The position numbers were made by a program, and so were the translations under genes. This document shows positions 45,155-53,890 of a stretch of DNA of 64,000 nt, piece after piece (the stretch's first letter is position 1; each line of letters opens with the position of its first letter). The notes below the pieces were generated by a model. The model was given only the letters and a program-made list of their open reading frames with translations, was not told the DNA's origin and did no database searches. Origin of the DNA: Halictus rubicundus (Eukaryota > Arthropoda > Insecta > Hymenoptera > Halictidae); the NCBI RefSeq assembly GCF_050948215.1, contig NW_027488645.1, forward strand, positions 620,001 to 684,000, read 5' to 3'.

Positions 45155-46124
45155 ATAGGATAGGATAGAGGATAGGATAGGATAGAGGATAGGATAGGAT
45201 AGAGGATAGGATAGGATAGAGGATAGGATAGGATAGAGTATAGGATAGGATAGAGGATAGGATAGGATAGAGGATAGGATAGGATAGAGGATAGGATAGG
45301 ATTGAGGATAGGATAGGATAGAGGATAGGATAGAGGATAGAGGATAGGATAGGATAGGGGACTGGATAGGATAGAAGATAGGATAGGATAGAGGATAGGA
45401 TAAGTTAGAGGATAGGATAGGATAGAGGATAGGATTGAGAATAGGATAGGATAGAGGATAGGATAGGATAGAGGATAGGATTGGATAGAGGATAGAATAG
45501 AGGATAGGATAGGATAGAGGATCGGATAGAGGATATGATAGGATAGAGGATAGGATCGGATAGAGGATATGATAGGATAGAGGATAGGATAGGATAGAGG
45601 ATTGGATAAGGTAGAGGATAGTATAGGATAGAGGATAGGATAGGATAGAGGATATAATAGGATTGAGGAAAGGATAGGATAGAGGATAGGATAGGATCGA
45701 GGATAGGATAGGATAGAGGATAGGATAGGATAGAGGATAGGATATGATAGAGGATAGGATAGGATAGAAAATAGGATAGGACAGAGGATAGTATAAGATA
45801 GAGTATAGGATAGGATTGAGGATAGGATAGGATAGAGGAAAGGATAGGACAGAGGGTAGGATAGGATAGAGGATGGGCTAGGATCGAGGATACGATAGGA
45901 TAAAGGACAGGATAAAGGATAGGATAGGATAGGATAGGATAGAGGATAGGATAGTGTAGAGGATAGGATAGAGGATAGGATACAGGATAGGATAGGATTG
46001 AGGATAGGATAGGATACAGGATTGGATAGGATAGAGAATAGGATAGGATAGAGGATAGGATAGGATAGAGGATAGGATAGGATAGAGGATAGGATAGAGG
46101 ATAGGATAGAGGATAGGATGGAGG
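45155..46124. repeat. Left flank of the insertion, collinear with 51,387-52,356
   Basis: Aligns without gaps at offset 6,232. Exact positions include gtatagg at 45,238 and 51,470, and actgg at 45,361 and 51,593. One base difference was seen (45,594 versus 51,826). The alignment runs exactly to the target duplication, so 51,387-52,356 is the left half of an empty paralog. Confidence 0.88.
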
Positions 46125-46143
46125 ATAGGATAGGATAGAGGAT
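46125..46143 (+). repeat. Left target-site duplication
   Basis: ATAGGATAGGATAGAGGAT (19 nt) immediately precedes the element and is repeated exactly after it at 47,841-47,859. A repeat-rich flank alone would make such a match weak evidence. However, empty paralogs at 50,498-50,516 and 52,357-52,375 carry the segment once, with the left neighbour atggagg and the right neighbour aggatagaatagagg, exactly as expected for the pre-insertion site. Confidence 0.9.
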
Positions 46144-47414
46144 TGGGCCCGTTGCTGTGGAATCTTGCGTACGATCGCGTCCTGCGGGAGGAGATGCCTC
46201 CCGGGGTCAGCCTGACGTGTTACGCCGACGACACGCTGGTATTGGCCACCGGGAGGTATGCGAAGGAGGCCATCTGCCTGGCGGAGCGCGGCGCGTGGCG
46301 CGCGGTGCGCGCGATCCGGTCGCTGGGCCTAGAGGTGTCCGTCGAGAAAACCAGGGCCATGTGGTTTCTCCGCTCGGCCCGGTTGGCGGCGCCTCCCCAG
46401 TGCTGGATCTGCGTGGGGGAGGGGATGGTCAAGGTCGGGTCCCAGATGCGGTACCTGGGACTCGAGCTTGACGGCCGGTGGCGTTTTGACCGCCACCTTG
46501 AGTCGCTGGCGCCCCGGGCGGAGAGGGCGACCGCTGCGCTCGGTCGCCTTCTCCCGAATCTCGGGGGACCCTGTGGACGGGTGCGTCGTCTGTTCGCGGT
46601 GGTGGTGCGAGTTTTGGTCCTGTACGGAGCCCCTGTGTGGGCGCGCGATGTCTTGGCTAGGGGGCGCAGTGGCGGCACACGGTCGCTGCTGCGTCGCATC
46701 GAGCGCAGGCTGGCCATAGGCATCGTGCGGGGGTACCGCACCATTTCATACGCGACGGCGATGGTGATGTCGGGGCTGATCCCCCTCGAGCTGGAGGCCC
46801 GCGTGTTGGCGGATGTGCATACGCACTCCAGGGAACTCCGGCTCCGGGGGGTGGCCCCGGATCAGGCGCGGCTCATGGTGGATGAGCTCAGGCGACATGC
46901 TCGGCGGCACGCAGCCCGGGAGTGGCGCGATAGCCTTCCCGGGACGAGGGAGGGCGAGAGGCGGGCCGTTCGGGCCATCCTCCCGGTGTTCGATCAATGG
47001 AACAGGGGATGGATGGGGCATAGGGTCTCCTACCGTGTGACGCAGGTGATGAGCGGGCACGGGTGCTTCGGCGACTACCTGTGTCGCATCGGGAGGGAGA
47101 CCGAGGAGGCGTGTCACCACTGCGGCGAGCCGCGGGACACGGCGCAACACACTCTGGAGGAGTGTCCGGCATGGGGGGGAGAGCGCCGTGCCCTGCGGCG
47201 CGCGGTGGGCCACGACCTCTCGCTCCCGGCTGTCGTCGCTGCGGCAGCCGGTGGCGAGGAGGCGTGGAGGGGGTTCGCTTCCTTCTGCGAGCGGGTTATG
47301 CTGCGGAAGGAGGCTGCGGAACGGGATCGGGAGCGTAATCACGATCCCGGCCGAAGGGGGGGGAGGCGGCGCAGGGTACGCCCCGGGGGCGTACCCCCGT
47401 TGCGACGCCTCTGA
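46143..47414 (+). CDS. Partial ORF2: reverse transcriptase C-terminal half and zinc knuckle (R1-clade)
   Basis: An open frame of 423 codons ends at TGA 47,412-47,414. The first codon (TTG) is not a real start: its first base belongs to the target duplication and the rest is probably the Leu codon of the family motif LGPLLWN, so the protein is cut inside RT motif B. Visible motifs are GPLLWN (residues 2-7), the catalytic YADD (27-30, bases 46,221-46,232), GLEVSVEKT (62-70), YLGLELD (104-110), LGRLLPNLGGP (133-143) and LVLYGAPVWA (158-167). A zinc knuckle C-X2-C-X8-H-X4-C lies at residues 324-341 (C324, C327, H336, C341), followed by a basic Arg-rich tail. In intact R1-clade elements ORF2 is about 1,000 residues or more, with an N-terminal APE-type endonuclease; here that and half of the RT are absent. 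No frameshift or internal stop is present. Expression is unlikely because there is no promoter or start. Confidence 0.9.
   Translation: MGPLLWNLAYDRVLREEMPPGVSLTCYADDTLVLATGRYAKEAICLAERGAWRAVRAIRSLGLEVSVEKTRAMWFLRSARLAAPPQCWICVGEGMVKVGSQMRYLGLELDGRWRFDRHLESLAPRAERATAALGRLLPNLGGPCGRVRRLFAVVVRVLVLYGAPVWARDVLARGRSGGTRSLLRRIERRLAIGIVRGYRTISYATAMVMSGLIPLELEARVLADVHTHSRELRLRGVAPDQARLMVDELRRHARRHAAREWRDSLPGTREGERRAVRAILPVFDQWNRGWMGHRVSYRVTQVMSGHGCFGDYLCRIGRETEEACHHCGEPRDTAQHTLEECPAWGGERRALRRAVGHDLSLPAVVAAAAGGEEAWRGFASFCERVMLRKEAAERDRERNHDPGRRGGRRRRVRPGGVPPLRRL
47374..47396 (+). repeat. Perfect inverted repeat at the ORF2 end
   Basis: gggtacgcccc (47,374-47,384) and its exact reverse complement ggggcgtaccc (47,386-47,396) are separated by one G. 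In RNA a loop would need the central pairs to open, leaving about an 8-bp GC-rich stem. It lies in the codons for the Arg-rich tail, just upstream of the stop. It could be an RNA structure for RT recognition or a by-product of GC-rich coding sequence. Confidence 0.7.
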
Positions 47415-47721
47415 CGCGAGCGGGGACGCCCTTGATGATCTCGAGGCGGGGGATCGGATATCCCCTTACACTCGGTCACCAACGGCGTCCCCGGAGGCCG
47501 CCGGGCATCTCGAGCGGGGGCTCGGATGCTCATCGGGCGGCCTAACAGGGGGGAAGGCGCCACGTCGTCCGTTGCGTGGTGCCTTCGGATAGAGTAGGTA
47601 CGGGAGGGGGCCGCGTCCCCCCCCCTGGGTGGTATGCTAAGGCAGGGGCACACCGGATTGACATGCGCGCGCAGAGCACGGGTGCCCCCAGGAGTCTAGG
47701 GACGGACGGGGAGGAGTTAGT

Positions 47722-47760
47722 GGGTATACTCGGCGTTGCACCAACCAGCCGAGGAGTCCC
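47722..47760 (+). other. Possible stem-loop in the 3' UTR
   Basis: ctcggc (47,729-47,734) pairs with gccgag (47,748-47,753) across a 13-nt loop. Outside it, ggg (47,722-47,724) can pair with ccc (47,758-47,760) across a small internal loop. Found by eye, with no folding calculation. A structured 3' end is common in R1-clade elements, but function here is inference. Confidence 0.45.
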
Positions 47761-47766
47761 ACATAA

Positions 47767-47800
47767 CCCGGACCACCCCCCCCCCCCGGGGGGGTTCGGG
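47767..47800 (+). other. C-run/G-run palindrome in the 3' UTR
   Basis: A run of 12 C (47,776-47,787) abuts 7 G (47,788-47,794). The outer bases cccg (47,767-47,770) and cggg (47,797-47,800) can also pair. It may form a hairpin near the element 3' end. Homopolymer lengths are prone to sequencing error. Confidence 0.5.
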
Positions 47801-47826
47801 TATCCGTAACGAGATTACCTCCTCGG

Positions 47827-47841
47827 AAAAAAAAAAAAAAA
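47827..47841 (+). other. Retroelement 3' poly(A) tail
   Basis: Fifteen consecutive A residues mark the 3' end of the element. The last A (47,841) is also the first base of the right target duplication, so either 14 or 15 belong to the tail. The satellite resumes immediately afterwards with taggatagg. Confidence 0.95.
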
Positions 47842-47859
47842 TAGGATAGGATAGAGGAT
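47841..47859 (+). repeat. Right target-site duplication
   Basis: This is the second copy of the 19-nt direct repeat that flanks the retroelement. Its first A is shared with the poly(A) tail, so the duplication is 18 or 19 bp. It is followed by aggatagaatagagg, which in the empty paralogs directly follows a single copy of the segment. Confidence 0.9.
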
Positions 47860-48365
47860 AGGATAGAATAGAGGATAGGATAGGAGAAAGCATAGGATAG
47901 GATAGAGGATAGGATAGAGGATAGGATAGAGGATAGGAAAGGATAGAGGATAGGATAGAGGATAGGATAGAGGATAGGATAGAGGATAGGATAGGATAGG
48001 ATAGAGGATAGGAAAGGATAGAGGATAGGATAGGATAGAGGATAGGATAGAGGATAGGATAGAGAATAGGATAGGATAGAGAATAGGAACGGATGGATGA
48101 TATTATAGGATAGAGGATAGGATATGATAGAGTATACGATATTATAGAGGATAGGATAGGATAGAGGATAGAATAGGTGATTGGATAGGATAGTGGATAG
48201 GATAGGTTCGAGGAATGGATAGGATAGAGAATAGGATAGGATAGATGATAGGATAGAGGAAAGGATAGGATAGAGGAAAGGTTAGAGGATAGGATAGGAT
48301 AGGGGATAGGATAGGATACAGGAAAGGATAGGATTGAGGATAGGATTGGATACAGGATAGGATAG
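47842..48365. repeat. Right flank of the insertion, collinear with 52,358-52,881
   Basis: Aligns without gaps at offset 4,516. The aac of ggaacgg is at 48,088 and 52,604. One base difference was seen (48,014 versus 52,530). Together with the left flank this gives a continuous empty-site paralog of about 1.5 kb without the retroelement. Confidence 0.88.
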
Positions 48366-51300
48366 GATAGAGGATAGGATAGGATAGAGGATAGGATAGG
48401 ATAGAGGATAGGATAGGATAGAGGATAGGATAGGATAGAGGATAGGATAGGATAGAGGATAGGATAGGATAGAGGATAGGATAGGATAGAGGATAGGATA
48501 GGATAGAGGATAGGATAGAGGATTGGATAGGATAGAGGAAAGGATAGGATAGAGGATGGGATAGGGGACTGGATAGGATAGAAGATAGGATAGGATAGAG
48601 GATAGGATAAGTTAGAGGATAGGATAGGATAGAGGATAGGATTGAGAATAGGATAGGATAGAGGATAGGATAGGATAGAGGATAGGATTGGATAGAGGAT
48701 AGAATAGAGGATAGGATAGGATAGAGGATCGGATAGAGGATATGATAGGATAGAGGATAGGATAGGATAGAGGATTGGATAAGGTAGAGGATAGTATAGG
48801 ATAGAGGGTAGGATAGGATAGAGGATATAATAGGATTGAGGAAAGGATAGGATAGAGGATAGGATAGGATAGAGGATAGGATAGGATAGAGGATAGGATA
48901 GGATAGAGGATAGGATATGATAGAGGATAGGATAGGATAGAAAATAGGATAGGACAGAGGATAGTATAAGATAGAGTATAGGATAGGATTGAGGATAGAA
49001 TAGGATAGAGGAAAGGATAGGACAGAGGGTAGGATAGGATAGAGGATGGGCTAGGATAGAGGATACGATAGGATAAAGGATAGGATAGGATAGGATAGGA
49101 TAGAGGATAGGATAGGATAGAGGATAGGATAGAGGATAGGATACAGGATAGGATAGGATTGAGGATAGGATAGGATAGAGGATTGGATAGGATAGAGAAT
49201 AGGATAGGATAGAGGATAGGATAGGATAGATGATAGGATAGGATAGAGGATTGGATAGCATAGAGGATAGAGGATAGGATAGGATACAGGAAGGGATAGG
49301 ATTGAGTATAGGATTGGATAGAGGATAGGACAGGATAGATGATAGGATAGGATAGAGGATAGGATAGAGGATAGGATAGAGAATAGGATAGGATAGAGAA
49401 TAGGAACGGATGGATGATATTATAGGATAGAGGATAGGATATGATAGAGTATACGATATTATAGAGGATAGGATAGGATAGAGGATAGAATAGGTGATTG
49501 GATAGGATAGTGGATAGGATAGGTTCGAGGAATGGATAGGATAGAGAATAGGATAGGATAGATGATAGGATAGAGGAAAGGATAGGATAAAGGAAAGGTT
49601 AGAGGATAGGATAGGATAGGGGATACGACAGATGATAGGATAGGATTGAGAATAGGATAGGATAGAGGATACGATAGAGTATTGAATAGAGGATAGGATA
49701 GGATAGAGAATAGGATAGGATAGAGGATAGGATAGGATAGAGGATAGGATTGGATAGAGGATAGAATAGAGGATAGGATAGGATAGAGGATCGGATAGAG
49801 GATATGATAGGATAGAGGATAGGATAGGATAGAGGATTGGATAAGGTAGAGGATAGTATAGGATAGAGGATAGGATAGGATAGAGGATATAATAGGATTG
49901 AGGAAAGGATAGGATAGAGGATAGGATAGGATCGAGGATAGGATAGGATAGAGGATAGGATAGGATAGAGGATAGGATATGATAGAGGATAGGATAGGAT
50001 AGAAAATAGGATAGGACAGAGGATAGTATAAGATAGAGTATAGGATAGGATTGAGGATAGGATAGGATAGAGGAAAGGATAGGACAGAGGGTAGGATAGG
50101 ATAGAGGATGGGCTAGGATCGAGGATACGATAGGATAAAGGACAGGATAAAGGATAGGATAGAGGATAGGATAGGATAGAGGATAGGATAGGATAGAGGA
50201 AAGGATAGGACAGAGGGTAGGATAGGATAGAGGATGGGCTAGGATCGAGGATACGATAGGATAAAGGACAGGATAAAGGATAGGATAGAGGATAGGATAG
50301 GATAGAGGATAGGATAGGATAGAGGATAGGATAGGATAGAGGATAGGATAGGATAGAGGATAGGATAGGATAGAGTATAGGATAGGATACAGGATTGGAT
50401 AGGATAGAGGATAGGATAGGATAGAGGATAGGATAGGATAGAGGATAGGATAGGATAGAGGATAGGATAGAGGATAGGATAGAGGATAGGATGGAGGATA
50501 GGATAGGATAGAGGATAGGATAGAATAGAGGATAGGATAGGAGAAAGCATAGGATAGGATAGAGGATAGGATAGAGGATAGGATAGAGGATAGGAAAGGA
50601 TAGAGGATAGGATAGAGGATAGGATAGAGGATAGGATAGAGGATAGGATAGGATAGGATAGAGGATAGGATAGGATAGAGGATAGGATAGGATAGAGGAT
50701 AGGATAGAGGATAGGATAGAGAATAGGATAGGATAGAGAATAGGAACGGATGGATGATATTATAGGATAGAGGATAGGATATGATAGAGTATACGATATT
50801 ATAGAGGATAGGATAGGATAGAGGATAGAATAGGTGATTGGATAGGATAGTGGATAGGATAGGTTCGAGGAATGGATAGGATAGAGAATAGGATAGGATA
50901 GATGATAGGATAGAGGAAAGGATAGGATAGAGGAAAGGTTAGAGGATAGGATAGGATAGGGGATACGACAGATGATAGGATAGGATTGAGAATAGGATAG
51001 GATAGAGGATACGATAGAGTATTGGATAGAGGATAGGATAGGATAGAGAATAGGATAGGATAGATGATAGGATAGGATAGAGGATAGGATTGGATAGAGG
51101 ATAGAATAGAGGATAGGATAGGATAGAGGGTAGGATAGGATAGAGGATAGGATAGGATAGAGGATACGATAGAGTATTGGATAGAGGATAGGATAGGATA
51201 GAGAATAGGATAGGATAGATGATAGGATAGGATAGAGGATAGGATTGGATAGAGGATAGAATAGAGGATAGGATAGGATAGAGGGTAGGATAGGATAGAG

Positions 51301-53890
51301 GATAGGATAGGATAGAGGATAGGATAGGATAGAGGATATGATAGGATAGAGGATAGGATAGGATAGAGGATAGGATAGGATAGAGGATAGGATAGGATAG
51401 AGGATAGGATAGGATAGAGGATAGGATAGGATAGAGGATAGGATAGGATAGAGGATAGGATAGGATAGAGTATAGGATAGGATAGAGGATAGGATAGGAT
51501 AGAGGATAGGATAGGATAGAGGATAGGATAGGATTGAGGATAGGATAGGATAGAGGATAGGATAGAGGATAGAGGATAGGATAGGATAGGGGACTGGATA
51601 GGATAGAAGATAGGATAGGATAGAGGATAGGATAAGTTAGAGGATAGGATAGGATAGAGGATAGGATTGAGAATAGGATAGGATAGAGGATAGGATAGGA
51701 TAGAGGATAGGATTGGATAGAGGATAGAATAGAGGATAGGATAGGATAGAGGATCGGATAGAGGATATGATAGGATAGAGGATAGGATCGGATAGAGGAT
51801 ATGATAGGATAGAGGATAGGATAGGGTAGAGGATTGGATAAGGTAGAGGATAGTATAGGATAGAGGATAGGATAGGATAGAGGATATAATAGGATTGAGG
51901 AAAGGATAGGATAGAGGATAGGATAGGATCGAGGATAGGATAGGATAGAGGATAGGATAGGATAGAGGATAGGATATGATAGAGGATAGGATAGGATAGA
52001 AAATAGGATAGGACAGAGGATAGTATAAGATAGAGTATAGGATAGGATTGAGGATAGGATAGGATAGAGGAAAGGATAGGACAGAGGGTAGGATAGGATA
52101 GAGGATGGGCTAGGATCGAGGATACGATAGGATAAAGGACAGGATAAAGGATAGGATAGGATAGGATAGGATAGAGGATAGGATAGTGTAGAGGATAGGA
52201 TAGAGGATAGGATACAGGATAGGATAGGATTGAGGATAGGATAGGATACAGGATTGGATAGGATAGAGAATAGGATAGGATAGAGGATAGGATAGGATAG
52301 AGGATAGGATAGGATAGAGGATAGGATAGAGGATAGGATAGAGGATAGGATGGAGGATAGGATAGGATAGAGGATAGGATAGAATAGAGGATAGGATAGG
52401 AGAAAGCATAGGATAGGATAGAGGATAGGATAGAGGATAGGATAGAGGATAGGAAAGGATAGAGGATAGGATAGAGGATAGGATAGAGGATAGGATAGAG
52501 GATAGGATAGGATAGGATAGAGGATAGGATAGGATAGAGGATAGGATAGGATAGAGGATAGGATAGAGGATAGGATAGAGAATAGGATAGGATAGAGAAT
52601 AGGAACGGATGGATGATATTATAGGATAGAGGATAGGATATGATAGAGTATACGATATTATAGAGGATAGGATAGGATAGAGGATAGAATAGGTGATTGG
52701 ATAGGATAGTGGATAGGATAGGTTCGAGGAATGGATAGGATAGAGAATAGGATAGGATAGATGATAGGATAGAGGAAAGGATAGGATAGAGGAAAGGTTA
52801 GAGGATAGGATAGGATAGGGGATAGGATAGGATACAGGAAAGGATAGGATTGAGGATAGGATTGGATACAGGATAGGATAGAATAGAGGATAGGATACGG
52901 GATTGTATAGGATAGGATTGAGGATAGGATAGGATAGAGGACAGGATAGGATAGAGGATTGGATATGATACAGGAAAGGATAGGATTGAGGATAGATGAT
53001 AGGATAGGATAGAGGATTGGATAGGATACAGGATAGGATAGAGGATTGGATAGGATACAGGATAGGATAGGCTAGAGGATAGGATAGGATAGAGGATTGG
53101 ATAGGATACAGGATAGGATAGGATAGAGGATAGGATAGGTTAGAGGATACGATAGGATAGCGGATAGGATAGGATAGAGGATAGAATAGGGCAGAGGATA
53201 GGATAGGGTATTTGATAGGATAGAGGATAGGATAGGATAGAGGATAGGATAGGATAGAGGATAGAATAGGATAGAGGATAGGATAGACGATAGGATAGGA
53301 TAGAGGATAGAATAGGATAGAGGATAGGATAGACGATAGGATAGGATAGAGGATAGGATAGGATAGAGCATATTATAGGATAGAGGATAGGATAGGATAG
53401 AGGATAGGATAGGATAGAGGATAGGATAGGATAGAGGATAGGATAGGATAGAGGATAGGATAGGATAGAGGATAGGATAGGACAGAGGATAGGATAGGGG
53501 ATTGGATAGGATAGGATAGAGGATAGGATAGGATAGAAGATAGGATAGGATAGAGGATAGGATAGGGGATTTGATAGGATAGAGGATAGGATAGGATAGA
53601 AGATAGGATAGGATAGAGGATAGGATAGGATAGAGGATAGGATAGGATAGAGGATAGGATCGGACAGAGGATAGCATAGGATAGAGGATAGGATAGGATA
53701 GAGGATAGGATAGGATAGAGGATAGGATAGGATAGAGCATATTATAGGATAGAGGATAGGATAGGATAGAGGATAGGATAGGATAGAGGATAGGATAGGA
53801 TAGAGGATAGTATAGGGGATTTGATAGGATAGAGGATAGGATAGGATAGAAGATAGTATAGGATAGAGGATTGGATCGGATAGAGGATAG
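48366..53890. repeat. Right-block family of 1.3-1.9 kb higher-order repeats
   Basis: Copies are marked by ggaacggatggatgatatta at about 49,400, 50,742 and 52,601 (also 48,085), with spacings near 1,315, 1,340 and 1,860. Local duplications are superimposed: about 126 bp (ggctaggatcgagg at 50,111 and 50,237) and about 155 bp (acgatagagtattgg at 51,011 and 51,166). From about 52,880 to 53,890 the sequence resembles 18.6-20.3 kb and 42.3-43.9 kb. Confidence 0.75.

Larger units (their letters stand above)
1..46143. repeat. Left satellite array, 17-bp GGATA-rich unit
   Basis: The whole stretch is tandem repetition of GAGGATAGGATAGGATA (17 bp, about 41% GC) with 12-bp and occasional 22-bp length variants made by losing or gaining one GGATA pentamer. 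Point variants (for example gatcgg, gatttgat, acaggaaagg, gcatattat) recur at long range and mark higher-order repeats, which are listed separately. The plus strand is nearly devoid of C. The minus strand lacks stop codons in all three frames of the canonical unit, so it gives long Tyr-Pro-Ile-Leu-Ser frames with a 17-residue (51-nt) period. These frames carry no domain, are open equally in every frame, and follow from the repeat sequence, so I do not call them genes. I saw no unique sequence, RNA gene or promoter in this block. Confidence 0.97.
47415..47826 (+). other. Retroelement 3' untranslated region
   Basis: About 412 nt of GC-rich sequence lies between the ORF2 stop and the A tail. It includes homopolymer C and G runs and two possible stem-loops (listed separately). 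No AATAAA polyadenylation signal is visible just before the tail, which ends in cctcgg followed by A. In this family the 3' UTR is generally the part of the RNA recognised by the reverse transcriptase. That role is inferred here, not shown. Short frames on both strands inside it look like chance. Confidence 0.75.
46144..47841 (+). mobile_element. 5'-truncated R1-clade non-LTR retrotransposon
   Basis: This is a 1.7-kb GC-rich island inside AT-richer satellite. It holds the 3' part of an ORF2 (second half of the reverse transcriptase plus a zinc knuckle), a roughly 412-nt 3' untranslated region and a terminal A tract of 14-15 nt at 47,827-47,841. It is flanked by an 18-19 bp direct repeat. Truncation within the RT gene, a 3' A tail and a target-site duplication together are the signature of target-primed reverse transcription. 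The endonuclease and the N-terminal RT half are missing, so the copy cannot move by itself. The reading frame has no stop or frameshift, which suggests a recent insertion. R1-clade assignment rests on protein motifs recognised by eye. Jockey- or I-type elements are less likely: no RNase H domain is visible, and LGRLLPNLGGP is R1-like. Confidence 0.93.

Noticed and set aside
1..46143. CRISPR array
   Set aside because: There are no unique spacers of constant length between repeats; it is contiguous tandem satellite.
46143..46145. TTG as a translation start of the RT fragment
   Set aside because: Its first base belongs to the target-site duplication and the frame enters in the middle of a conserved RT motif; the real start lies in the missing 5' part.
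46157..47342. Other open frames on both strands inside the GC-rich island
   Set aside because: They are shadows of the RT frame in high-GC sequence; none shows a recognisable motif, whereas the 46,143-47,414 frame carries the full ordered RT motifs.
47576..47809. Short plus-strand frame in the 3' UTR as a gene
   Set aside because: It overlaps the element 3' UTR and homopolymer runs and shows no recognisable domain.
46144..47841. R2-type or LTR retrotransposon
   Set aside because: The C-terminal zinc knuckle pattern and LGRLLPNLGGP fit the R1 group; no restriction-like endonuclease motif follows the RT, no LTR is present, and the 3' end is poly(A) with a target duplication.
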